Source: Alteromonas profundi (GTDB taxonomy: Bacteria > Pseudomonadota > Gammaproteobacteria > Enterobacterales > Alteromonadaceae). From it: 64,000 nucleotides of DNA. The notes under the pieces are model-generated. The model ran no database searches, was not told where the DNA came from, and saw nothing but the letters and a program-made list of their open reading frames with translations. The translations under genes and the position numbers were made by a program. Shown piece by piece: positions 40,730 to 49,476 of the stretch (position 1 is its first letter; each line of letters begins with the position of its first letter). The DNA is taken from the NCBI RefSeq assembly GCF_010500865.1, contig NZ_JAAAWN010000004.1, positions 124,001-188,000 of the forward strand, read 5' to 3'.

Positions 40730-43693
40730 ATGGAACACAAACTATCTAAACTTACCTTAGCGATGCTATCGGCTTCCGCCATTAGCATGAGCTCTGTTGG
40801 TTATGCACAAGAAACCAATACCGATACGCAAGCCGACGATATTGTAGAAATTATTGAAGTAAAAGGTATCCGTAGCTCCCTTACCAATGCCCTTGCTGAG
40901 AAGCGTTATTCAAATAACTTGGTAGAGGTGATTGAAGCAGAAGATATTGGTAAATTGCCTGACCAAAACCTGGCCGAAGTATTAGAAAACGTCACCGGTA
41001 TTCAAATTACTCGTACTGCAGGTGTTGGTACTGGCGTACAAATTCGTGGTACTGACGCAAACAGAACTGAAATTAACGGTGTGTCTACGGTAGGTTCTGG
41101 CGCAGGTCGTACGGGCATCAACTTTGAAGATGTGTCGGCGGCTATTATTGCCGGTGTTGAAGTTACTAAGTCGCCTATGGCTAAAACCATTGAAGGGTCG
41201 GTGGGTGGTACCATTAACCTACGTACCATTCGTCCACTAGAGCTTGACGATACCCTTGCAGTATTTCGCTTACAGGGTGAAAACAGCAGCTTGACCACTG
41301 ACAGCACCTTTACGCCTCGTGTGTCGGCAACCTTAGGGGATAACTGGGAATTAGATACAGGCACACTCGGTGTTGTAGTAAGTGCAAGTTACGCCGAACA
41401 AGACGTATCTGCATTTCGCCCAAGAGCAGACCGCGATAATATTATTACCTCGGATAGCGGCGCAGCTAGCGCACAATCTTTCGATTTCTTACCTATTCAG
41501 TTCTTCGTACAAGATTACGACAACTACGAATATGAAACAGTTAACTTAGCCGGTACCATCGAGTGGGCACCTAACGAAAATACTAAGTTCTTCTTTGACG
41601 CTGTCATTAACGACCAAGAACGTTTACAAGAAAGTTCGCGGGTACAAGCTTCTGGTGTAAGTAGCTTAAACAACATTTCAGTGCCAACAGAGTTTGAAAC
41701 CGTAGATTTTGGTTCATTAGGCGGCACCGACCTAGGGTCTATTCAAGCCGCGTTAGCTGGCGTAATTCCGGTAAACCTTGACGATGATGATGACGATCCT
41801 AACCTTCGTTTTTCAAGTGATACCAACTCGCGTATTACCCGCAGCGAAGTGTTCCGCCTAGGTGGTGAATGGCAAGGCGACGTAATTTTTGTAAGCGCAG
41901 AACTCGCCTCATCGTCGTCAGATACCACTACGCCAAGTTTCAATACAACACTTAACTTTATTAACCCTAATGCGCCTTTAGATGCTGGCGGCGGCAACGA
42001 CAATAGTGTTCCTTTTGAATACGACTTATCGGGCGGTTCGCTAGCGTTCGGTATTGCCTCAGATGCGCCTTATGGCCCTTCTGCCGAACAACTGCTAGAT
42101 CCTAACAACGTAGTTCTACGCGATGTAAACATTGGCAGAAACGTGTCGGAGAACAGCGAAGATGCGTTTAGAGTAGATGTAAGCTACGCCCTAGACTCGT
42201 TCATTACCTCGGTAGATGTAGGTTACCGTTTTAGTAAAACCTCCAGCCTACGAGATCAAATTAGCTCGAACGTTGGTTTACGCGACATGGCAGATAGCCC
42301 ACGCGGTAGCTTATTTTCCGACTTACTTGTAGCGGGCCCAACTAACTTTAATGAAGCTGATGGCCGAGAGCTATACGTTCGTGATTTCCTACTGATTGAC
42401 CCTGAATTGGTGGCATCTGATCCAGACCGCGTACTTACTACGCTACAAGAAGCCATTGATACCATAGGTGGTTCACAACAAATTAGTGAGCCTACTTCAA
42501 GCTCAGCAGGCTTCTTCGACATTGAAGAGAAAACCCACGCGCTTTATGCACAAGGTAACTTTGCCACAGACATGTTCCGCGGTAACTTTGGTGTGCGCTA
42601 TCTTAAAACCGATATTGAATCGTTAGGTAACTCGACCACCGTTGATGCCGATGGTAACGACGTGGTGTCTTCTGTTGTCACCACAGGTGATTACGACTTC
42701 TGGTTACCGCGCATTAATATTATTGCCGATGTAACCGACGATGTTGTTGTTCGTGCTGGCTGGGGTAAAGATATTCGTCGCCCTGACTTTGACGACCTTT
42801 CTACCTCGGTAACCTATTCAACAAGCCCCAACCCACCGGTTGCAATAGGTAACCCTAACCTATTGCCAGAAGAAGTAACCTCATTCGATTTATCTGTTGA
42901 ATGGTACTTCGCGCCATCGAGTGTATTAAGTGTAGGTATCTTCCACAAAACCCGTGGCGACTTGATTGTTCAGCAAGAAGTAAGCCCCTACGAAGACCCA
43001 GTAACAGGTTACCGTGATACCACAGCACCTTGTGAAGACGGCGGTATCTTTAACCCTATTGCTGACGTTAACGTATTTGGCCCTGATGGCGGTGTAGGTG
43101 TATGTGTGCCCACCTCTACCAACATTAACGATACCGACGAAACAACCCAAAAAGGTATAGAGATTGCGGTGCAATATGACCTTGCTAACTTTGAAGAAGA
43201 GTTGGGCTGGGCATCGGGCTTCGGTGTACTTGCAAACTACACAATTCAAGAGTTCTCAGGTGGTGACGCTGTAGATAGCGCAACTAGCCGTGCGGACCAA
43301 GTGTTTGCCGCTACGACAGGCCAAGAAGGCATTGATGTTACAGCTATTCAAGGCTTAATTAACCTGTCTGAGAACGCCTATAACTTTACGCTTTACTATG
43401 AAAAGTACGGTATCTCGGCGCGCGCTCGCTACACGTGGCGTGAAGCGTACCGTTCAACTGACTTCGGTAGTACCTCTAGCTTCCCTTGGGGCTTCCCAGT
43501 GGTGCAAGACGACAGAGGCCAGTTAAACGCCAGTGTTAGTTACGATGTTAATGACCAATTAAATGTTGGCCTAGAAGCTGTGAACATCACGGAATCTGAC
43601 GTGAAACAGTACTGTGTTAACGAAGGCGCGCTATTGTGTTACCAAGGTCTGACCGACCGTCGTATCACGCTTGGGGTGACGTACCGTTACTAA
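40730..43693 (+). CDS. TonB-dependent outer-membrane receptor, probable alginate oligosaccharide transporter
   Basis: The 987-residue outer-membrane beta-barrel has a signal peptide (MEHKLSKLTLAMLSASAISM... GYA), then a TonB-box-like IVEIIEVKGIRSSL. The plug contains VEVIEAEDIGKLPDQNLAEV, VTGIQITRTAGVGTGVQIRG and EVTKSPMAKTIEGSVGGTINL. The C-terminus ends in LGVTYRY with the aromatic terminal residue of barrels. AGGA suits the ATG at 40730. An unusual acidic run of six Asp occurs near residue 350. The substrate is inferred from its place between eda and the GntR gene. Confidence 0.93.
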   Translation: MEHKLSKLTLAMLSASAISMSSVGYAQETNTDTQADDIVEIIEVKGIRSSLTNALAEKRYSNNLVEVIEAEDIGKLPDQNLAEVLENVTGIQITRTAGVGTGVQIRGTDANRTEINGVSTVGSGAGRTGINFEDVSAAIIAGVEVTKSPMAKTIEGSVGGTINLRTIRPLELDDTLAVFRLQGENSSLTTDSTFTPRVSATLGDNWELDTGTLGVVVSASYAEQDVSAFRPRADRDNIITSDSGAASAQSFDFLPIQFFVQDYDNYEYETVNLAGTIEWAPNENTKFFFDAVINDQERLQESSRVQASGVSSLNNISVPTEFETVDFGSLGGTDLGSIQAALAGVIPVNLDDDDDDPNLRFSSDTNSRITRSEVFRLGGEWQGDVIFVSAELASSSSDTTTPSFNTTLNFINPNAPLDAGGGNDNSVPFEYDLSGGSLAFGIASDAPYGPSAEQLLDPNNVVLRDVNIGRNVSENSEDAFRVDVSYALDSFITSVDVGYRFSKTSSLRDQISSNVGLRDMADSPRGSLFSDLLVAGPTNFNEADGRELYVRDFLLIDPELVASDPDRVLTTLQEAIDTIGGSQQISEPTSSSAGFFDIEEKTHALYAQGNFATDMFRGNFGVRYLKTDIESLGNSTTVDADGNDVVSSVVTTGDYDFWLPRINIIADVTDDVVVRAGWGKDIRRPDFDDLSTSVTYSTSPNPPVAIGNPNLLPEEVTSFDLSVEWYFAPSSVLSVGIFHKTRGDLIVQQEVSPYEDPVTGYRDTTAPCEDGGIFNPIADVNVFGPDGGVGVCVPTSTNINDTDETTQKGIEIAVQYDLANFEEELGWASGFGVLANYTIQEFSGGDAVDSATSRADQVFAATTGQEGIDVTAIQGLINLSENAYNFTLYYEKYGISARARYTWREAYRSTDFGSTSSFPWGFPVVQDDRGQLNASVSYDVNDQLNVGLEAVNITESDVKQYCVNEGALLCYQGLTDRRITLGVTYRY

Positions 43694-43730
43694 AAATTTG
43701 TGTGTGTTAGGAACATCTGTTCCGCTTGCT

Positions 43731-43758
43731 AGCGAGCCCGAGCGGCTCGCTTTTTTTG
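43731..43758 (+). terminator. Intrinsic terminator after the receptor gene
   Basis: An 8-bp GC-rich stem AGCGAGCC (43731-43738) with GGCTCGCT (43744-43751) is followed by seven T. It is a textbook terminator 38 bases past the stop. Confidence 0.92.
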
Positions 43759-43796
43759 TTTGAGCATTGTTATAATCTGCTTATCGTGATATTGCA

Positions 43797-43824
43797 ATAT
43801 TACCAATTCTATGTATATTGGTAA
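43797..43824 (+). promoter_or_regulatory. Inverted repeat upstream of the GntR regulator gene
   Basis: TTACCAAT (43800-43807) and ATTGGTAA (43817-43824) form a perfect inverted repeat with a 9-base centre, about 140 bases before the regulator's start. Its arms share ATATTACCAA with the receptor promoter and ATATTGGT with the dehR promoter, so it is a likely autoregulatory operator. Confidence 0.5.
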
Positions 43825-43964
43825 GAATGTATGAAGTATCGTACCAAACGAAGCAAGGATATTCGTTTTTGGGCTGATGGGGTTCAATCAACTGACCACG
43901 AATATGCGAACACCTCACAACGCACCCGCAGATACGTAACAAAATTTCCTCAAAGGGTTTAGAA

Positions 43965-44708
43965 ATGAAAAGCCGTCGTATGTTTTGGCAGATTGCCGAA
44001 AAAATTGAGTCATTGATTAAGTCTGGTTTGTATCCGCCCGGCAGCCGTCTTCCCCCAGAACGTGAACTTGCCGAAACCTTCGACGTTAGCCGCCCTACTA
44101 TTCGTGAGGCTATTATTGCGTTAGAAGTAATGCAGTTAGTTGAGGTAAAAACCAGTTCGGGTGTTTATGTTTTAGAAAAGGCTAACGAAGAAGCTGAAAA
44201 AATAGCCGACAAAATTAGCGCCTTTGAGTTAACCCAAGCACGTGCCTTAGTAGAAGGCGAAGCTGCTGCGTTAGCCGCGGTATCTATTACCGATAGTGAG
44301 CTTAAAGCCCTGCAGAAAACCCTAGATGCGATGGAATCGGGAATTGATGCTGATAATGCCGACCGCGATTTCCATGTGATCATTTCTACCGCCACCCGCA
44401 ACAAAGCTATTTTGTTAGCAGTGGAACAATTTTGGGAATTACGTGACTCTCAGCCCAAAATTAAAAAATCTTACAACAGCGTGTGTAGCCAGTCAGACCA
44501 AGACAGGCTTGAAGAACACAGAGCTATTTTCAACGCATTAAAAGAAAAAGATTCGCAAGCGGCCCGCTCGGCCATGCATGCGCACTTTAACCGCTTAATT
44601 AATGCGTTATTTGCAGTAAGTGAAGCTGAAGCGCTAGAAGAAGTGCGCAAGAAAACCAGCCAAACGCGCGACCTTTATTCATTAAGCCACATTGTGAGCC
44701 GCAGCTAG
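43965..44708 (+). CDS. GntR/FadR-family transcriptional regulator of the alginate locus
   Basis: The 247-residue protein has an N-terminal GntR winged helix (FWQIAEKIESLIKSGLYPPG, RLPPERELAETFDVSRPTIREAI) and a helical FCD effector domain with AFELTQARALVEGEAAALAA and DRDFHVIISTATRN, whose Asp/His residues usually bind a metal and a small acid ligand. It resembles UxuR/ExuR-type regulators of uronate genes. KDG or DEH is a plausible effector, inferred from context. AAAGGG precedes the ATG. A strong terminator follows. Confidence 0.92.
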   Translation: MKSRRMFWQIAEKIESLIKSGLYPPGSRLPPERELAETFDVSRPTIREAIIALEVMQLVEVKTSSGVYVLEKANEEAEKIADKISAFELTQARALVEGEAAALAAVSITDSELKALQKTLDAMESGIDADNADRDFHVIISTATRNKAILLAVEQFWELRDSQPKIKKSYNSVCSQSDQDRLEEHRAIFNALKEKDSQAARSAMHAHFNRLINALFAVSEAEALEEVRKKTSQTRDLYSLSHIVSRS

Positions 44709-44748
44709 GCCCATAGCATTGCCCGAAGGGTAGTAAACAACAATTTAA

Positions 44749-44780
44749 GGCCGGCCTATCAATAGGCCGGTTTTTTTGTT
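44749..44780 (+). terminator. Intrinsic terminator after the GntR gene
   Basis: CCGGCCTAT (44751-44759) pairs with ATAGGCCGG (44762-44770), with the inner pairs opening as the loop, followed by seven T. It stands between convergent genes. Confidence 0.88.
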
Positions 44781-44792
44781 TTATACAAGCTC

Positions 44793-47015
44793 TTATAAAA
44801 TGTCGGCCTGCCCCCACTCATCGAAGTTTGGTAACTGCCGTTCATAATATTCAGCTACCTTTTGCTTAACGCTGTGGCCAATAGTAGGGGCTAACCTATC
44901 CAGTCGGCGCTTAATTCTGGCGGTAACATCTACCTTGTTACATTCAGCTGGGTTAAGTAAGTTATCTAGTTCGGCCAAACCATTACTTGTTTCACTAGCG
45001 CGAGTATCAACGAAGTGTTCATTTCTACCTTTAGCGCTTTCATCAACACATACCTTTGACGCAGCATCAATTCGCGCGAGCACCAAGCACACTGCTACAA
45101 CATAAAGTGATACATTTGCTTGCAGCGCTAAATCTTCGAGCTCTTTAACACGACTTGTTGCAAACTCTAGTTTTCTTAAATATTGCGCCGTCCATTGCGT
45201 TTTACGCCACCAACGTCGATTCATATCGTTAAGTAGAACCTCGACCAATTGTTCTACCGATGTATAGTGTACCGGCCCTAAGCAAAAATACTCAAAGTCG
45301 TCATGGCGATCTTGGGCGTAGCTTACATTCATATGCGCACCTGCCGCAGAATGGCTTATTGCAGACGGTGGCGCTAAACGAAAGCAAACATCGGGCGGAA
45401 CCATTTGCGGAATAACCCTTGGTGTGGCTGGCGAATCAATACATTCTTCGCTTACATCAAGCATTACAAAACTCGTGTATAGGCTAAGCATACCTAAGTG
45501 CGTTGCCAATTCGGTGGCCGCTTCTCTCTCTAGTTCATGAATATGCTGCGCGGCCGCTATGTGCACTAGCGCTTGTGCCCATTCACCGTTAACGGTTTCA
45601 CTTCGCCATTCGTGCTGATGCCCGGCAACAGTAAGTGAGCACTCCCCTTGGGCAAACACCGGCTGTGGCAAATTTGTATACCACACTGTATCGCCAGAAG
45701 ACCACGCCATAGGCGCTACTTCGGCACTGTCAGTGAGCTTGGTAAAGCATAATTCAACAGGCAGGGCTGTTGAATGAATGGCCTTAACCGTATTTTTCAC
45801 CACCTCTTTCAACTCGCCATTGGGGTTTACAATATGTAGCGTACCGCGCGTGGCATGAGATAAGCGTACTAACGCCTGTGTATTTACACTGTAGCCTACG
45901 CCAATAATGTGAAGGTGCGCATTGTGCTTTTCGCATGCTAATTGAACCGCAGCCACCTCCTCTTCGTCTAAATGCATAAGCCCGTCGGTGATAAGCATTA
46001 TATGTTTGGCTTTTTCACTCGGCTTTTCATAAGTAATAGCGTGCAGTAAGGCGCTAATAAGCTCGGTTCCGCCCATATCGGCGCATACTTGGTTAAGTGC
46101 CGCAAGTGCTGCTTTTTTATGCTGTGTATTTAAGGTAGCTCTACCTGCAAATAGGGTTTCATGCTCAAATCCAAACGACGTAATATTGAACGCTACCGAT
46201 GAACTAAGGTTTTGTACTACATCAATTAATACCTGTTTACATAAATCTATTGCCGCCCCTTCCATCGACCCCGAGCGGTCGAGTACCACATGCAAAAAAG
46301 GGCTTCCTGAGGGGGCGTATAGTGCATCGCTAGAAGCCACATTCGGCACGCCTAGCGTATAGCTATAACCTCGGTAGCTAGCATTAAAAAGCTGATCGCA
46401 CGCATCTTGCTGCCAAGTAACAAAAATATCTCTGTCGAGCAGCCCATTTAGTTTAATAACTGAGGCATCACCTAACAGCGCATGAGAGCTTGCCTGCACT
46501 TGCGCCTTATGGGGTAAGTTAACCGTAGCAGAAAAAGGGTACTCGGCAAAAAAGTGATACTCTGGCTCCATATCGTTTCCTGTTTGCCCATAACGAGGCG
46601 CCAGCGTAGTAGGCAAGCGATAGGTGAACGTATCCCCTGCATTCGTTATTGTGAGCAAGCTGGCAATGGTCATTTCTATGGTGAGCGACTCTCCCCCATC
46701 CAAATTCCCTACATTCAGCCCATAAACCCCATCATTCATAGACTCAAGCATTACCGAGCGTTTCCCCGACTCCACAGCCTCTTCATATACATTACTGGCT
46801 TCATTGCGACGTAACACTTGCCCACTAAAGGTACGCCCTTCCATCATCACATCGCATTTCATTAAGCTACTGCTTCGCGGTAGCGCAAAGTGATAAAGCG
46901 CTTCTACAGGGTTAGTACCATTATTTACCACTTGCAGTGAATAACGGGTAAGCGCCATAGGCCCTTTAAATGAAACACCAATGGTGGCAGATAAATGCAT
47001 AACAGATTTATTCAT
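44793..47015 (-). CDS. VIT and von Willebrand factor A domain protein
   Basis: This 740-residue protein has no signal peptide or membrane segment, so it is probably cytoplasmic. The N-terminal ~130 residues form a VIT (inter-alpha-trypsin) domain, with YHFALPRSSSLMKCDVMMEG and GQVLRRNEASNVYEEAVESG. A vWA domain follows with an intact MIDAS: LDRSGSM near 245, a Thr-containing segment GGTELISALLHAI, and LMLITDG-like LITDGLMHLDEEEV. The C-terminal ~300 residues are not recognised. It is co-transcribed with the MerR regulator, overlapping it by 8 bases, with AAGGAG upstream. Function is unknown; vWA proteins mediate metal-dependent protein contacts. Confidence 0.9.
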   Translation of the reverse strand: MNKSVMHLSATIGVSFKGPMALTRYSLQVVNNGTNPVEALYHFALPRSSSLMKCDVMMEGRTFSGQVLRRNEASNVYEEAVESGKRSVMLESMNDGVYGLNVGNLDGGESLTIEMTIASLLTITNAGDTFTYRLPTTLAPRYGQTGNDMEPEYHFFAEYPFSATVNLPHKAQVQASSHALLGDASVIKLNGLLDRDIFVTWQQDACDQLFNASYRGYSYTLGVPNVASSDALYAPSGSPFLHVVLDRSGSMEGAAIDLCKQVLIDVVQNLSSSVAFNITSFGFEHETLFAGRATLNTQHKKAALAALNQVCADMGGTELISALLHAITYEKPSEKAKHIMLITDGLMHLDEEEVAAVQLACEKHNAHLHIIGVGYSVNTQALVRLSHATRGTLHIVNPNGELKEVVKNTVKAIHSTALPVELCFTKLTDSAEVAPMAWSSGDTVWYTNLPQPVFAQGECSLTVAGHQHEWRSETVNGEWAQALVHIAAAQHIHELEREAATELATHLGMLSLYTSFVMLDVSEECIDSPATPRVIPQMVPPDVCFRLAPPSAISHSAAGAHMNVSYAQDRHDDFEYFCLGPVHYTSVEQLVEVLLNDMNRRWWRKTQWTAQYLRKLEFATSRVKELEDLALQANVSLYVVAVCLVLARIDAASKVCVDESAKGRNEHFVDTRASETSNGLAELDNLLNPAECNKVDVTARIKRRLDRLAPTIGHSVKQKVAEYYERQLPNFDEWGQADIL

Positions 47016-47511
47016 TGGTTGCTCCTTGGGGGCCCTGTTGTTCTTGTGGGTTTAATTGCTGCTGCAGCTGACTAACAATAGAATTAGCCAAATCACGCAG
47101 CTGATGCTGCGTTAAGTTGCACCGCGCACTATCAACATCAAGGCTAACCCCATCGGCAATATGAATACGGGATACAAAGCTAATGTCGCCAGCGGCCTTG
47201 CCTTGAGGGCTATGTTTAGAAGAAGGTTGAGATGAAGGTTTAGAAGAAGGCTCAGAAGAAGCATCAGCATGCGGTAGATGCTCGCCTAACACCCCTTGTG
47301 TTTGTAAAAGCGAGGCAATACGTGAAAGGTTTAGGCCCGCCTCTTTGTACTTGCGTACTAGCAGTAACTGCTCTACATGACGCTCGGTATAACGAGGGGT
47401 TTTGCGCGCACCAAACGGGGCTTCAACTAACCCTTGCTGAATGTAATAGCGGATCGTTCGCCGCGCGAACCCCGTTAAGTCTTCCAACTGTTCAATTGTA
47501 TACTCAGCCAT
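47008..47511 (-). CDS. MerR-family transcriptional regulator
   Basis: The 167-residue protein has a MerR winged helix (EYTIEQLEDLTGFARRTIRYYI, LVEAPFGARKTPRYTERHVEQL) followed by a short helix. A Ser/Pro/Lys-rich repeat stretch at about 85-105 (SSEPSSKPSSQPSSK) comes next, then a C-terminal helix rich in Gln. The repeat looks like a flexible linker grown by short DNA repeats. It lacks the cysteine set of metal-sensing MerR proteins. AAGGTG suits the ATG at 47511, one codon inside a GTG. It lies under a consensus-like promoter with an inverted repeat and is probably autoregulated. Confidence 0.9.
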   Translation of the reverse strand: MAEYTIEQLEDLTGFARRTIRYYIQQGLVEAPFGARKTPRYTERHVEQLLLVRKYKEAGLNLSRIASLLQTQGVLGEHLPHADASSEPSSKPSSQPSSKHSPQGKAAGDISFVSRIHIADGVSLDVDSARCNLTQHQLRDLANSIVSQLQQQLNPQEQQGPQGATNE

Positions 47512-47539
47512 CACTCTTTCACCTTAAAATAAACGCCAC

Positions 47540-47588
47540 ATTTAAATGACACTTAAACTGTTATATAAGCTGTCATTTAAATTGTCAA
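47540..47588 (-). promoter_or_regulatory. Promoter and operator of the merR-VIT/vWA operon
   Basis: On the minus strand TTGACA (47583-47588) and TATAAC (47560-47565) are separated by 17 bases, a near-perfect sigma-70 promoter. A perfect 12-base inverted repeat, ATTTAAATGACA (47540-47551) and its complement (47571-47582), has a 19-base centre that sits on the -10 box. This layout fits autoregulation by the MerR protein, which starts 29 bases beyond. Confidence 0.75.
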
Positions 47589-47681
47589 GGTATAGGCTAG
47601 GCGAAGGGGCAATGTATTTAATACAATTGCTCATAAGATCACTCACCTGCTATCGCATTCCCTTAGAGATAAAGGCGGCGT

Positions 47682-47704
47682 TTTTGTCACGTACTATGAC
47701 AAAA
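47682..47704. repeat. Second TGTCA-type inverted repeat
   Basis: TTTTGTCA (47682-47689) and TGACAAAA (47697-47704) form a perfect 8-base inverted repeat with a 7-base loop. It shares the TGTCA/TGACA core with the merR operator. It could be a second binding site or a hairpin. The rest of 47589-47912 is AT-rich and shows nothing else. Confidence 0.5.
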
Positions 47705-47912
47705 GGCTAGTAAGTTATGGGTTCAAAAATTTGCCAGAAAAGCTTTATGGGCATGCGTATATGTACACCCTAAAAGTAGGTTGTGACACTTTTTTAGCAT
47801 CTAAGTATGGTATGCATTATTTTTTCATCGTTTAAGATTATTATCCTTTTTATATTAACGAATTCATTACTCTTAACTTAATAAAATCAGGTTATTGATT
47901 TATAGAAATTTT

Positions 47913-48620
47913 ATGCGTCAAATCACCAAGGCAATTTATTTATTAGTTGAAAAGTATCACAGGCTATATGGGTTAGAACTTTACCTCTTTTCTCATAGCG
48001 GATTCGGACCGGGGTACTGGGGTTTTCAAGTAGCGGGCAACCGTACTTGGAGCGCACGTTCAAGCATTGTAAATGATGATGGAATAGGTAAAAAAGTACG
48101 GAACAGCTATTCCCTCGTAAGCTACCTTCACGACGTATCGCTTCCTAGTTGGTCACTGAGTATGGACAAACAAAAAGCTAAGGGTCAACCAAGGCTACAC
48201 TCATCGAAGCAGCTTCGTACTCATACCGTAGTAAACTGGCTTGAAAAAGAAATGGGCTTGATAAACTACTTCAATCAACACCACGACGCGATAGAGAGGT
48301 GGCGCGGTACCTATACGGTTGAAGCAGCGGAAAAGTATATACTCACCATAAATCTAGCTGGGCTTGCAGCTACCGAGAGAAATTCACTTTTGGTAACGCC
48401 TGGACAATGCTATGACTCCTACTACGACAATTCTGAGTTTGATCAAATAAAAGAAGATATCTATACGAAGCTACGTGCAGAAGATAGAAAGATTGATATT
48501 TTTGGTACTAAAGGAAAGTGGTTTTGTAGAAACGGACTAGCCTTAATTGACAATACCGTTGTTAATTTCTGGCAGGAGTATGTAAAAGGAAAGAGCGCGA
48601 AGGAAATTTTAGCAACCTAA
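47913..48620 (+). CDS. Hypothetical protein, family not recognised
   Basis: I do not recognise this 235-residue protein. It appears soluble and basic, with no signal peptide. The frame is open from a TTG at 47895, but the first ATG is at 47913 (MRQITKAIYLLVEKYHRLYG); neither has a strong ribosome site, though AGG lies close to the TTG. It is rich in aromatic residues (SHSGFGPGYWGFQVAGNRTW, CYDSYYDNSEFDQ) and has IDIFGTKGKWFCRNGLALID near the end. It stands alone between the merR promoter and the oxygenase genes, with AT-rich flanks. An acquired accessory gene is possible. Confidence 0.65.
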   Translation: MRQITKAIYLLVEKYHRLYGLELYLFSHSGFGPGYWGFQVAGNRTWSARSSIVNDDGIGKKVRNSYSLVSYLHDVSLPSWSLSMDKQKAKGQPRLHSSKQLRTHTVVNWLEKEMGLINYFNQHHDAIERWRGTYTVEAAEKYILTINLAGLAATERNSLLVTPGQCYDSYYDNSEFDQIKEDIYTKLRAEDRKIDIFGTKGKWFCRNGLALIDNTVVNFWQEYVKGKSAKEILAT

Positions 48621-48833
48621 CCCAAGGTTTACACTCGTCGGCCATGCTATATTTCAACGCGAAAGCAAAACAAATTAGCAAACTACGCTTGTGGCCTTTG
48701 TGTGAAAACCCAGAGTTACCCGTTTTGATATCAATATGGCATCTTTATCAAAAAAGAGGTAACTCTTATGTAGCTTAGTAACAGTACTATCGCTATACAG
48801 ATTTTGCTTAACCTTGCCCTAGCACGCGCCTGA

Positions 48834-49466
48834 CTACTTATTAAAAGTAGGTTCGGCTCCCGACATCGCTATATCTACCGCACTTTTGCCCATGGTTTGA
48901 TCACCTACGTATTGTGGATCAAACGCCGGACGAGAGAAGATACGACGTACCAAAGGCTCGAAATGCGATAGCGGTTTTGTGGGGTAGTCTGGGTCGAAAG
49001 AAGACTGATCCCACTTTTCACAAAAATCGACACAAGATTGATACCACGGGTGATCTTTTAAGTAATCACGCTCATTCCTATCGCCACCTAAATGATGTGC
49101 ATAATAGAAATTTTGAAACAAACCATGCTGATTAATTACCCAGGTAACTTCAGGTCGCACGTAAGGACGTAAAATAGCAGCTGCAAATTGAGAATGATTA
49201 TGCGGCGCCAAATCGTCGCCTAAGTCGTGCACAAGCGCAGCTAAAATCATCTCATCATCCGCGCCATCTTCTTCTGCCCGCGTCGCCGATTGTAACGAGT
49301 GCTCTAAACGCGAAACCTGATAGCCAGAGAGTGTATTTTCTAATTGCTTTAACGCATTTAAAATTCTATCTGGCAGCCCTTTCGCAAATTCTGCTTCGTG
49401 CTTATCAAGAAATTGGAACTCTTCTTTTGTTCCTTCTTTCATTTGTTTAAATGCTACGGTTTCCAT
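48834..49466 (-). CDS. HD-domain mixed-valent diiron oxygenase-like protein (PhnZ/TmpB type)
   Basis: The 210-residue protein has the HD metal ligands His56, His80-Asp81, a His near 89-91 and His114, in SRLEHSLQSATRAEEDGADD and MILAALVHDLGDD. The RLEHSLQ...GADxEMxLAALxHDLG pattern is that of PhnZ. PhnZ and TmpB oxidatively cleave 1-hydroxy phosphonates to phosphate and a carboxylate. A clear AAGGGGG site selects ATG 49466 over a GTG at 49487. It directly follows the 2-oxoglutarate oxygenase gene that would make its substrate. The TmpB assignment is inference; a plain phosphohydrolase is less likely given the partner. Confidence 0.75.
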   Translation of the reverse strand: METVAFKQMKEGTKEEFQFLDKHEAEFAKGLPDRILNALKQLENTLSGYQVSRLEHSLQSATRAEEDGADDEMILAALVHDLGDDLAPHNHSQFAAAILRPYVRPEVTWVINQHGLFQNFYYAHHLGGDRNERDYLKDHPWYQSCVDFCEKWDQSSFDPDYPTKPLSHFEPLVRRIFSRPAFDPQYVGDQTMGKSAVDIAMSGAEPTFNK

Positions 49467-49476
49467 AGTGCCCCCT

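Noticed and set aside
46554..46814. Plus-strand frame inside the VIT/vWA gene
   Set aside because: It is fully inside a well-supported gene on the other strand and has no features of its own.
44793..47511. MerR-VIT/vWA pair as a phage defence or ternary-conflict system
   Set aside because: No nuclease, protease, NTPase or toxin domain is recognisable in either protein and no defence genes adjoin; the claim would be speculation.
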